DNA of 64,000 nucleotides from Hormiphora californensis (lineage: Eukaryota; Ctenophora; Tentaculata; Cydippida; Pleurobrachiidae), in assembly GCA_020137815.1 (NCBI GenBank), contig CM035354.1:1305146-1369145 (forward strand). The letters run 5' to 3'. The first letter of the stretch is position 1, and each line of letters opens with the position of its first letter. The notes under the pieces are model-generated. The model worked only from the letters and a program-made list of their open reading frames with translations, ran no database searches and was not told where the DNA came from. This document shows positions 13,001-20,520 of this stretch, piece after piece. Made by a program: the position numbers and the translations under genes.

Positions 13001-16000
13001 ATAAATAACCCGCACTATAACAACAAGTTATAACTACCCGAGCAGTACCCTCGTGTTTTACAAACAAATCTCTCTCCACCCAGGTTCTTCCCGCGGATAA
13101 TCTACGATCTACTGTTCTTCTTCGTCGTTATTATTATCGTTCTTAACTTGATTTTCGGAGTCATCATTGATACCTTCGCCGATCTGAGGAGTGAGAAACA
13201 GGAAAAAGATGAAATTCTTAGAAACACGTGCTTCATTTGCAGGTATGTACTAAATCATTATTACTGATATATTAGTAAAACCTCAATACACAATTACGGT
13301 ACTGAATTTAACGCATCATCGTATCACACTGTGGTACCCGCTATTAGGGCAGAGCAACTACCCGGTCTACATGAGACTCATAACATTACTCTTTTCAGTT
13401 TGGAAAGAGGGGCCTTTGACAACATGACACTCATAATGTTACCCTTTTCAGCTTGGAAAGAGGGGCAATTGACAATATCAGACTCATAACATTACCCTTT
13501 TCAGCTTGGAAAGAGGGGCCTTTGACAACATGACACTCATAATGTTACCCTTTTCAGCTTGGAAAGAGGGGCATTTGACAACATGAGACTCATAACATTA
13601 CCCTTTTCAGCTTGGAAAGAGGAGCCTTTGACAACATGAGACTCATAACATTACCCTTTTCAGTTTGGAAAGAGGGGCCTTTGACAACATGACACTCATA
13701 ATGTTACCCTTTTCAGCTTGGAAAGAGTGGCAATTGACAATATCAGACTCATAACATTACCCTTTTCAGCTTGGAAAGAGGGGCCTTTGACAACATGACA
13801 CTCATAATGTTACCCTTTTCAGCTTGGAAAGAGGGGCATTTGACAACATGAGACTCATAACATTACCCTTTTCAGCTTGGAAAGAGGAGCCTTTGACAAC
13901 AAAACAGTGTCGTTTGAGGAGCACTTTAGGATGGAACACAATTTGTGGCACTACCTCTACTTCATTGTGCTTATCAAGGTCAAGGATCCCACTGAGTTCA
14001 CTGGCCCTGAGAGTTACGTGTACGAACAAGTCAAGGTAATATAAGGGTATTATATCTTGTTGAGTAACTCAATAAGGTATACCCACATCTTGTAGGAATA
14101 ATAATAATAATAATAATATTCCGCGCTTATATACCGCCCATACCCGACGGAAACATGTCAAAATATTGGCAATGCTCCGACGAGTCATCAGAGCGGTATA
14201 TCCTCGATTAAATATATGACACACACGAACACTCTGGTTGAAAAAAGAACAGTATATTGTAAGACTAAATTAACTGGACTTATAAAACTGAAGGAATAAC
14301 TGGTCCCATAAACCTGTGGATATAAATTCAAAACACACTTTACTTACACCTGCTAGGAAAAAGGATACTAGGTAGTAAAATAATAACATGGCTAGAGAGA
14401 GGATGACACTGATTGCCCGCAGGCCCCACAACTACAACAAACATTACAACTCAGCCATGGGTTCCCCATCACCCACTCCAAATGCACCAACGAAGAGATG
14501 TGTTTTCAGCCGGGTTTTGAAGGTTTCCACGTTGGGGATTGACCTGAGCTCAAGGGGAAGCTCATTCCAGACAGAAGGCAGGAATACTGATAACCTCCTA
14601 CGTCTCAACTTAGAGTTGGCATTAATACTGGTCATCTTTGGATGTTTTAACCTATAGGGATCCGGAACATTAGTCATCCTCGTAGTCCTAGAGGTTCCCC
14701 AAGTCTCATCACGTGGCACCAAATCCTGGAGATAACACGGGGCTGTTCCATTGACTATTTTATAGGCAATCAAACAGGCTTTGAAGTCCAGCCTGTAGGA
14801 GATCGGTAAAATATGACACTGCCTGAAATACTCCATATAGTCGTCCTGGTGTCCATGGAGGTTAAATACAAATCGAACACAGGCATTGAGAAGTTTCTGG
14901 AGCCCGCTCAGAACTCGGCCAGGAAGTCCACAATACAAAATATTGCTGTAGTCAATTCTGGAAATGATCAACTGTTTCACCAACATGATCTTTGTTGTAA
15001 CATCAAAACACTTGTGTAATTGCCAGAGATTCCGTAATATCAGTCCACACTGTTTCCTCACATTATTAACCTGTCGTTCAAGATTTAGATTGTGATCCAA
15101 GAGAATTCCTAGTGTCTTACCATCTGTTCCACTACATTCACTAGGGAAGATTTCTGTTCCACCGAAGTTGATTACTGGATCGAAAGTGACTTTACTTAAC
15201 GAACTGCGTTTTCCAAGGAGGATGAATTCTGTCTTAGCCTCGTTGCACTTCAACCACTGTCCTACCATCCACCTCTTCACCTTTGCTAGACATTCCTCAA
15301 TATCCACCTTTGCCTCCGACCAGCCAGTAGAATCCGTAGGAACCAGACTCACATAGAGCTGGGAGTCATCCGCGTATAGTTTTATCCGAAGACCATAAGG
15401 CTCCACAATGTCTTGCACAGCTTCAATGTATAGTAGAAACAAAATTGGACCAAGAAGGGACCCCTGGGGTACTCCACATAGTAAGGCCAGGGTTTCCGAA
15501 AGACAATCACCCACAGAGACTCTGAAAGATTTGGAACTCAGGTAGCTCTTAAACCATTGAAGAGGATCGCCATCAACTCCAAACCGATTCTGCAACACCT
15601 CCAACAACTTTCGATGATCCACTGTATCAAATGCAGCACTCATGTCCAAACAAATGAGAGCCACTACATTTCCTTTATCCATCTCGCCTAATACATCATC
15701 AAACATGCTGGCTAACAGAGTTTCACAGCTGTGCCCAACACGATAACCAGACTGGTGCTTGCCCAAAAGAGAATTCCGTTCAAGGTAATCATTGGAATGA
15801 AATATTTTCTGAAATTATTTCTACCGCTCTGTAGAATTTGTGAACCCCCCCCCCCCCCATGATTCTAACTGTACTATTCTAACTGTAACGCCCCACTGAA
15901 CAAGAAGTTAGACTGGTTCCCCTATGACTCTAACAACTAACCCTCTTTCTCAGAATAAGAAGTTGGACTGGTTCCCCTATGACTCTAACAACTAACCCTC

Positions 16001-16504
16001 TTTCTCAGAACAAGAAGTTGGACTGGTTCCCGAGGATGCGGGCCATGTCCCTCTTCTCGGACGAGGCTGAGAACGACCAGAACGAGTTCCGGGACTTCAA
16101 AGTCAGTTTGGAAGGGATAAAGAAGGTCATGGATGGTTTATCTGGCCAATTGAACGAGCTCAAAGATCAGGTACAATTGATGCAATCATACCTTACAGGA
16201 TTGATGCTTAGCGTGTCTCCATCACTTTCCTTCTCTCTTATAACGGCCCCTCAACCCTTTTCTAATACCCACTGATGTTACCAAGCAATTTTTAATCCCC
16301 TCCCCCTCCCTCTTTCCAAGTACTACCAGGCAACTCCAATCCCCTCCCTCTTTCCAAATACTACCAGCCAACTCCAATCCCCTCCCTTTCCCTCAGATGA
16401 CTCAACAGCGAAAGCAGAAGCAAAGGACATCCCTGCTGGGAGGTATTACCGCCAGTCAATCGATGGGTGGCGGCGGGGTATCGATGTCCAGTGCCACAAC
16501 ATGA
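502..16504 (+). CDS. ITPR: Inositol 1,4,5-trisphosphate receptor, 5'-partial gene (about 27 exons)
   Basis: ER ligand-gated Ca2+ release channel; forms tetramers opened by IP3. The window holds the part from the regulatory/coupling region to the stop; the N-terminal suppressor, IP3-binding core and MIR domain lie upstream. The conceptual exons align in order with vertebrate ITPR1-3 (known family), including the block [10 protein letters not shown] (exon 6860-7057), [16 protein letters not shown] (S5), pore signature GGGIGD (exon 12755-12897), [18 protein letters not shown] (S6), the C-terminal zinc-finger-like CFIC...H block and coiled-coil tail. Nearly all junctions are GT/AG and keep phase. 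Two conserved exons (2717-2894 and 7521-7945) carry frame breaks, most simply assembly indels. Several junctions are tandemly duplicated (separate entries). Introns hold a LINE, a 21-bp satellite and transposon-like elements. The family assignment is very secure; which vertebrate paralogue is closest cannot be told. Confidence 0.96.
1063..1297. repeat. Branched (cloverleaf-like) inverted repeat
   Basis: Outer arms GTTGTACCTGAA (1063-1074) and TTCAGGTACAAC (1286-1297) pair perfectly. Inside is a hairpin with 11-bp arms (ACTTATAACAC 1076-1086 with GTGTTATAAGT 1102-1112), then a second stem CAACAATAATG (1114-1124) with CATTATTGTTG (1273-1283), then AGATTCTT (1147-1154) with AAGAATCT (1261-1268). 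Within that stem are three hairpins that share the core CGAGCCTGCGAG but have different self-complementary flanks (about 1163-1188, 1194-1221, 1226-1255). This is a nested multi-arm fold, not a simple palindrome. Function unknown; it could be a fold-back transposon or a tip-to-tip hairpin cluster. Confidence 0.8.
1640..1755. repeat. Tandem hairpin units related to 1063-1297
   Basis: Three near-identical units with arms ACTTATAACAC/GTGTTATAAGT and a TGGGGG loop. The arms equal those of the first hairpin of the branched repeat at 1076-1112, and the array ends in GTTGTAC, like its outer arm. This suggests shared origin. Confidence 0.75.
1981..2222 (+). repeat. C-rich intronic minisatellite
   Basis: Repeats of CCCTAACCCC, CCTCCCTAGCCCCA and CCCCTCAACC ending just before the acceptor at 2231; it may serve as an extended polypyrimidine tract. 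Confidence 0.7.
2861..2950 (+). repeat. 45-bp tandem duplication across an ITPR 5' splice site
   Basis: Unit 2861-2905 is repeated at 2906-2950. Each contains exon codons for [11 protein letters not shown] followed by the donor CAG|GTAAAACAA, so there are two equivalent donors, after 2894 and 2939. The 45-bp step keeps frame: using the second donor would insert 15 residues. Confidence 0.85.
3593..3702 (+). repeat. Duplicated ITPR 3' splice site plus exon start
   Basis: CCCCAG|GACATGGTATCTCTATTTGA (acceptor 3609) is repeated as CCCAG|GACATTGTATCTCTATTTGA (acceptor 3682) 73 bp later. Only the second leads into the conserved exon [12 protein letters not shown]. Confidence 0.75.
5574..6503. repeat. 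21-bp satellite, about 44 copies
   Basis: Unit CTACTAGATCACATACCATCG repeated nearly without change (rare variants at about 5926, 6450 and 6470). Twenty-one bp is seven codons, so long frames stay open: (SHTIATR)n and (LDHIPSL)n on + and (CDLVAMV)n on -. It follows the weak ITPR exon 5465-5551 directly, and the (LDHIPSL)n frame is continuous with that exon. Most likely an intronic satellite; the frames are by-products of a unit length divisible by three. Confidence 0.95.
7521..9757 (+). CDS. ITPR: ITPR exons linking coupling domain to channel
   Basis: Exons 7521-7945, 8133-8245, 9074-9190 and 9565-9757. Blocks seen: [105 protein letters not shown]. These form the last helical domain and the linker before S1. 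Exon 7521-7945 needs about four single-base shifts (near 7575-7590, 7591, 7640 and 7673) to follow the family alignment, although codons on both sides are well conserved. The donor of exon 8133-8245 is repeated four times at 40-bp spacing. A 576-bp transposon-like element lies in the next intron (8466-9041). Confidence 0.9.
8211..8370 (+). repeat. Four 40-bp units carrying an ITPR 5' splice site
   Basis: Each unit holds the exon end GGGCCATAACATTTA..ATATCAG followed by GTAGG, GTGGG or GTACC, giving donors after 8245, 8285, 8325 and 8365. Forty bp breaks frame and the second unit brings a TAA at once, so only the first donor gives an intact channel. Confidence 0.9.
8466..9041. mobile_element. 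576-bp inverted-terminal-repeat element flanked by ATATT
   Basis: Starts with G14 CCAAGGCCAAAAAAAGCC and ends with the inverse, TGGCTTTTTTTGGCCTTGG C11. The flanks ATATT (8461-8465 and 9042-9046) look like a 5-bp target-site duplication. The interior is mostly TGATCTGGCTTTTTTTGGC repeats; no gene. A non-autonomous DNA element is likely; family unknown. Confidence 0.65.
9300..9416. repeat. CCCCAACCCT minisatellite in ITPR intron
   Basis: C/A-rich tandem repeats with no coding evidence. Confidence 0.7.
9962..16504 (+). CDS. ITPR: ITPR exons of the transmembrane channel and C-terminal tail
   Basis: Exons 9962-10081 (S1), 10283-10458 (S2-S3), 11158-11313 (S4 region), 11753-11897 (S5), 12118-12228 and 12425-12582 (luminal loop, variable, cysteine-containing), 12755-12897 (pore: [18 protein letters not shown]), 13084-13242 (S6 and linker CFIC), 13876-14035 ([21 protein letters not shown]), 16009-16170 ([13 protein letters not shown] and coiled coil), 16397-16504 (basic tail and TGA stop). 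All phases join. The 12118-12582 loop is where the family diverges most. The last intron but one (14036-16008) carries an antisense LINE. Acceptors at 11752, 13875 and 16008 are each the last member of a tandem acceptor array. No clear polyadenylation signal was seen close to the stop. Confidence 0.95.
11399..11757 (+). repeat. Minisatellite of ITPR acceptor fused to X-box-like palindromes
   Basis: About ten units of CCTCCCCCAGATGTTACCATGGTAACCAT. Each carries a pyrimidine tract, CAG and ATGTT, the same as the real acceptor CCCCAG|ATGTTGGATATTG at 11752, then the 14-bp palindrome GTTACCATGGTAAC. Nine palindromes are perfect and one has a single change. That palindrome fits the known RFX X-box consensus. 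In the array AG|ATGTT is followed by the palindrome instead of exon sequence, so the copies would be decoy acceptors. Confidence 0.85.
13385..13899 (+). repeat. Ten-fold 53-bp array of an ITPR 3' splice site
   Basis: CAG ends at 13398, 13451, 13504, 13557, 13610, 13663, 13716, 13769, 13822 and 13875: exactly 53 bp each. Every unit has a branch-point-like CTCATAAC/CTCATAAT, a pyrimidine tract TTACCCTTTTCAG and exon start YTTGGAAAGAGGGGCCTTTGACAA. Units 1-5 and 6-10 carry the same order of variants, a 265-bp higher-order duplication. Only the last unit (with GGAGCC, then AACAAAACAG) runs on into the conserved exon. The step is not a multiple of three. Confidence 0.95.
14097..15790 (-). mobile_element. 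5'-truncated LINE with reverse transcriptase (antisense in ITPR intron)
   Basis: The open frame 14444-15766 (440 aa) holds RT motifs in order: [12 protein letters not shown] (motif A), [13 protein letters not shown] (motif B), LYADDSQLY (motif C) and [12 protein letters not shown], followed by the C-terminal region typical of CR1/L2-like elements. No endonuclease domain remains, as in usual 5' truncation. The 3' end (low coordinates) has an ATT-type microsatellite at about 14097-14117, also typical of this group. The frame is intact, so insertion is fairly recent. The copy at 33495-34841 is related but clearly diverged. Confidence 0.92.
15899..16021 (+). repeat. 55-bp duplication of an ITPR 3' splice site
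   Basis: The sequence TTTCTCAG|AAYAAGAAGTTGGACTGGTT occurs with acceptors 15953 and 16008, with a third, acceptor-less exon-start copy at 15899. The last leads into the exon [10 protein letters not shown]. The first two copies continue into CCTATGACTCTAACAAC instead. Confidence 0.88.
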
Positions 16505-16718
16505 TCTAGTGAAACATCGAGTTAGATAGTAATTGATCTGGTGATATATCAACACGAGGGACATGTTTGAACTATTATATTAGAGAGTGATAGAGTTTAA
16601 TTTTTAGTGAAATTTACAGGTTCGTGTTCGTGTTGAGGGGGTTTGGAATTGTGTTATGTGGCGGTACGTGTTTGCATTAATAAGCTGTGATCGTCTGAAC
16701 AATGAACATGTGCATATA

Positions 16719-16889
16719 CAGTCGGACCCCGATTTAGGGACATCCTCGGGGGAAAGGCTCTTGTCCACTAAATCGGGGTGTCCACTAAATCGGGGTCAAA
16801 TAAGGTTAATTTCCTATATCGGGGAAAAAAATCCTGTCCCTAAATCGGGGTGCCACTAAATCGGGGGCCCCTAAATCGGGGTCCGACTG
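16719..16889. mobile_element. TA-flanked MITE (pogo/Tigger-like ends)
   Basis: Terminal inverted repeats CAGTCGGACCCCGATTTA...TAAATCGGGGTCCGACTG with TA on both sides (16717-16718 and 16890-16891). Inside are shorter copies of CACTAAATCGGGGT. No gene. Related sequence at 24311-24379. Confidence 0.85.
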
Positions 16890-16975
16890 TAATACCAAGT
16901 GTACATTGTACAGTCACTGTGTACAATGTACATTGTACATACAACTGCTTACTGTTCGTTATTGATATAATATAC

Positions 16976-17067
16976 CAGGAACCGACCGAATCAGGAAATA
17001 CTGGTCCCTGATTGGCTGATAACCAGTCACGTGACCTAAATAACGAGTTCTGATTGGTCGGTTCCTG
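16976..17067. mobile_element. hAT-like MITE with perfect 8-bp target duplication
   Basis: TIRs CAGGAACCGACC/GGTCGGTTCCTG, 92 bp, flanked by TAATATAC at 16968-16975 and 17068-17075. An 8-bp duplication is the hAT hallmark. Other copies or fragments occur at about 4241-4300, 28060-28110, 29283-29362 and 54067-54173. Confidence 0.9.
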
Positions 17068-17918
17068 TAATATACATTAGATCTCGAGTTATTTTTTGAG
17101 TTATTTTATCATCGTTATGTGTTATGTCGCAGTGTGTGTTTCTTACGTGTAGAGTTGATGATATGCGGTCTATATTATTAATTATTATTATTATTCTTAT
17201 TATTAATTGTATGATATTAATTATTACACTACTTTTGTACTGTTATGTATGAACTGCAAGTGATGTTAATAAGTACAAAATATATTGAAAATAACAAACC
17301 TTGACCCCATCTGTAGAAAATGAGAGGTATTATTATTTTATTTTATTAATCAAAGATTATGAAGAGGATTTATTTTATTTTTTGATTGTGAATCATTGGA
17401 AATGGATTGATAATGGTGGATTAGGAATAAATCCCTAGAGGTAGTCAGAGAGAGAGTGAGTGAGAGTGAGAAATGCACTCTGATATTTAATATATGCTGA
17501 CGATGTGCTGTCAGCTGTGTGTCTGAGGACGGTCGACGGAGAATGAGTGAGAGAATGAGTGAGAGAATGAGATGAGAGAGAGATAGAGAGATCTTCATCT
17601 ATTTCTCTAGAGACTGAGAGAGATTTGGAACTAGATTTTTTGGGTTATTGTTTTTAATGTGTATGTTTCCAGTAGAAACTTATTCGACCATATCTTATAT
17701 CAGACTATTTAATTGTTGGCGTTTTTCCAGGTTTAGCAAACGGGAGGAGAATTGGGATCTGGCATGGATTTTTGTTGTGACGCGCGAAAATTGTCACACA
17801 AACGTTGCAAAATTTGAAGCGCGTGCGCGTTTTTGGATCATGATCGCGCGATTTCAGCTCAAGAATTTTTGAAAAAAATTTCGATTTTGAAATCTCCCTC
17901 CTGAGATCATGCCTTATA

Positions 17919-18139
17919 GGGATCCCTAATAAAGTTGTGACTTGTCACTGTAGTCTTGCGGAGGCGCGGTTGTGACTTGTCACCGCGTGTGCGCGTACCA
18001 AAACGCACGTGGTTCCCACTGCGCGTAGCTGCGGCGCGGCGTAAACCATGCGGTGACAAGTTACAATCGCGCATTTTGAAGCCGCGCCGCCACGGGAACC
18101 ACATGTTTGGTGACAAGTCACAACTTTATTAGGGATCCC
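17919..18139. mobile_element. TA-flanked MITE, 221 bp
   Basis: Termini GGGATCCCTAATAAAGTTGTGACTTGTCA and its inverse, with TA on both sides (17917-17918, 18140-18141). CG-rich interior, no gene. Likely Tc1/mariner-type by target site. Confidence 0.75.
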
Positions 18140-18784
18140 TATTGCATTAAGAGGAAATCGGAGGAAGATTGCTATCACTAGTCTAACAAATACTGAACTG
18201 GTGACCTGAGGAAGAGAGGAATGAGAAGAACTTGAGGATCCGAGGATGAATTGATCCGAGGATGAATTGATTTATTGTTTTATGTGATTTCTTTGTTGAG
18301 ATTTTGAAATTTGGCATGCGCTGCAGACCCCAAGGGGCGCCGTTACGATCTGGGTGTTTGGTGGCCTGTTTACAGGTGCGCGCTGCCAAAAAAGTTGATT
18401 CACTAAAATGGCTCTAACCGCCAAACCACTCAACCGTTTTGGCTAATTCAAAGTTTATCTGGTAGGAAATGTCAAGGCCTAACCCCAACCCAAACCCCAG
18501 CCCTAACCCTAACCCTACTTTAGCCCTAACCCTAAAAAACCGTCTGTCAGCACTCACCAAACACCCAGATTTTAACGCTGGCCGACCCCAAGTGCGCGCG
18601 TTTTCCACGGCTTCTAGGGCCTGTAGCATAGGCCAATTTTGAAATCTTTTTTACAAAAATGTCCACACTTTTTTCAAAAACTGTCGAAATTGTCAGCAAA
18701 ACACACTATCTGAACTTTCTGAGAGATCTCAATCTTTTCTCTAACTCTTCTAATTCTTAAAACCTCCTATTCCAAGGATTAAAG

Positions 18785-20080
18785 ATGCCTGTTGGCAATG
18801 GTTCGTCCGCCTCGGATACTATGAAAGAGCAGGAGCGAATGTACAAGCTAATAATTGGTCAGTTACGTAGTGATAAGTTCGAAAAAGTGGCCTACGATTT
18901 AACGATGGCCCTTAAAGCTGCCACGGGGGGTTTCATGATGACCAGTGCACCTTCCAATAGACTCAGCCAGCTTGTTGAGTACGGGATACGGTACGAAGAA
19001 GTGAATGAAGAGACTGAGACGCACAGTAAGAAGCTGGAAATGGGGATGAATCTAGGACCTGGTCTTGATCTTGAATACGACACAGAGGACATGAACTCCT
19101 CCCCCACTATGGTCCAATACGAGACAGCTTATGTTACTTCCCACAAGGCTCCCTGTAGGGTGGCTTGTTTCACCAGTGATGGAAAGCTCTGTGCGACAGG
19201 GAGCGTGGATGCCAGCTTGAAGATCATGGATGTGGAGCGAATGATATCTAAATCTCAGCAACTTCAACGGCAGGAAAATGAAAATCACCCGGTCATCAGG
19301 ACCTTGTACGATCACCTGGATTCCGTAACGGCTCTAACCTTTCACCCTGTTACTACACATCTAGTTAGTGGGTCCAAGGACTGCACTGTAAAGGTATTTG
19401 ATTTCACAAAACCTAATGTCAAGAAAGCAGTGAAGTGTTTAGAGGAGGGGGCTGCAATTAGAAGTATTGCCTTCCATTCTACTGGTGATTACATGCTGAT
19501 GGGAATGGATCACCCCATTATCAGGCTGTACGACTACGAGACACTGAAATGTTTCGTGTCCTCCAACAATCACGCTCAGCACACTCTCCCTGTATCGGCT
19601 ATATGTTGGAACACAGACTGTACCATGTACGCATCGTGCAGTATGGACGGATCTATCAAGCTGTGGGATGGGGTCAGCAGCAGGTGCATCAAGACCTTTA
19701 GCGAGGCTCATAGCGGTGCTGAAGTGACCAGCATCCAATTCTCACGAAATGGAAAGTACGTTCTATCCGGAGGTAAGGACAGTGTTGTAAAGTTGTGGGA
19801 GGTAACCAGTGGCAATGTCCTGAATGAGTATGTGGGTGTTACACAACAGAGCCACAGGACTGGAGCCATGTTCAATCACACAGAGGATCTCATAATTGCA
19901 CCTGATGAGAAGGGAATGGCAGTGGGGTGCTGGGATGCGAGGACAGCTGAGCCACATCCTCAACTGGTTACTGGACATAACAATGTCATCAGGACTGTAG
20001 CACATTCCCCCACCATGCCTGCCTTCATGTCTTGTAGCGATGACTTCCGGGCAAGGTTCTGGTATTATAGGGGTATTTGA
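18785..20080 (+). CDS. CSTF1: Cleavage stimulation factor subunit 1 (CstF-50), single exon
   Basis: Nuclear mRNA 3'-end processing: CstF binds the GU-rich element downstream of the poly(A) site. The 431-aa frame is the same length as the human protein and aligns throughout. Residues about 15-60 match the N-terminal homodimerisation domain (ERMYKLIIGQL). From about residue 119 come seven WD40 repeats, with hallmark pieces SHKAPCRVACF, ATGSVDASLKIMD, LVSGSKDCTVKVFD, SCSMDGSIKLWDG, LSGGKDSVVKLWE, FNHTEDLIIAPDE and the very conserved end SCSDDFRARFWY. It has no introns, unlike every other complete multi-domain gene here except L20 and the SRCR-like gene; that may mean a retrocopy that replaced the parent, or ancestral intron loss. 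The start ATG follows a short AT-rich leader and no upstream in-frame Met competes. Confidence 0.97.
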   Translation: MPVGNGSSASDTMKEQERMYKLIIGQLRSDKFEKVAYDLTMALKAATGGFMMTSAPSNRLSQLVEYGIRYEEVNEETETHSKKLEMGMNLGPGLDLEYDTEDMNSSPTMVQYETAYVTSHKAPCRVACFTSDGKLCATGSVDASLKIMDVERMISKSQQLQRQENENHPVIRTLYDHLDSVTALTFHPVTTHLVSGSKDCTVKVFDFTKPNVKKAVKCLEEGAAIRSIAFHSTGDYMLMGMDHPIIRLYDYETLKCFVSSNNHAQHTLPVSAICWNTDCTMYASCSMDGSIKLWDGVSSRCIKTFSEAHSGAEVTSIQFSRNGKYVLSGGKDSVVKLWEVTSGNVLNEYVGVTQQSHRTGAMFNHTEDLIIAPDEKGMAVGCWDARTAEPHPQLVTGHNNVIRTVAHSPTMPAFMSCSDDFRARFWYYRGI

Positions 20081-20082
20081 GG

Positions 20083-20520
20083 GAGAGAGAGAAATAACAC
20101 TGAGGAGACGAGGGGGAGGGAGGTTGGAGAGAGAAATAACACTGAGGAGACGAGGGAGAGGGAGGTTGGAGAGAGAAATAACACTGAGGAGACGAGGGAG
20201 AGGGAGGTTGGAGAGAGAGAGCACTGAGGAGACGAGGGGGAGGGAGGTTGGAGAGAGAGAGCACTGAGGAGACGAGGGGGAGGGAGGTTGGAGAGAGAGA
20301 GCACTGAGGAGACGAGGGGGAGGGAGGTTGGAGAGAGAAATAACACTGAGGAGACGAGGGGGAGGGAGGTTGGAGAGAGAGAGCACTGAGGAGACGAGGG
20401 GGAGGGAGGTTGGAGAGAGAAATAACACTGAGGAGACGAGGGGGAGGGAGGTTGGAGAGAGAGAGCACTGAGGAGACGAGGGGGAGGGAGGTTGGAGAGA
20501 GAAATAACACTGAGGAGGTT
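20083..20520. repeat. GA-rich minisatellite directly after the CSTF1 stop
   Basis: About ten 42-48-bp units of GAGAGAGAAATAACACTGAGGAGACGAGGGGGAGGGAGGTTG, in variants with or without AATAACACT, beginning within a few bases of the TGA. They would lie in the 3' UTR. Confidence 0.9.

Larger units (their letters stand above)
16505..18784. other. Intergenic region ITPR-CSTF1
   Basis: Contains the three MITEs listed separately, simple repeats and a run of CCCTAACCCTAA (about 18480-18535). No gene seen; the CSTF1 promoter should lie just left of 18785 but no clear element was recognised. Confidence 0.6.

Noticed and set aside
13385-13899. Direct-repeat/spacer array like a CRISPR
   Set aside because: The 53-bp units are contiguous tandem copies of a splice acceptor and exon start; no spacers.
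18480-18535. Telomeric repeat (CCCTAA)n
   Set aside because: Only a few degenerate units inside an intergenic region; interstitial low-complexity sequence, not a telomere.
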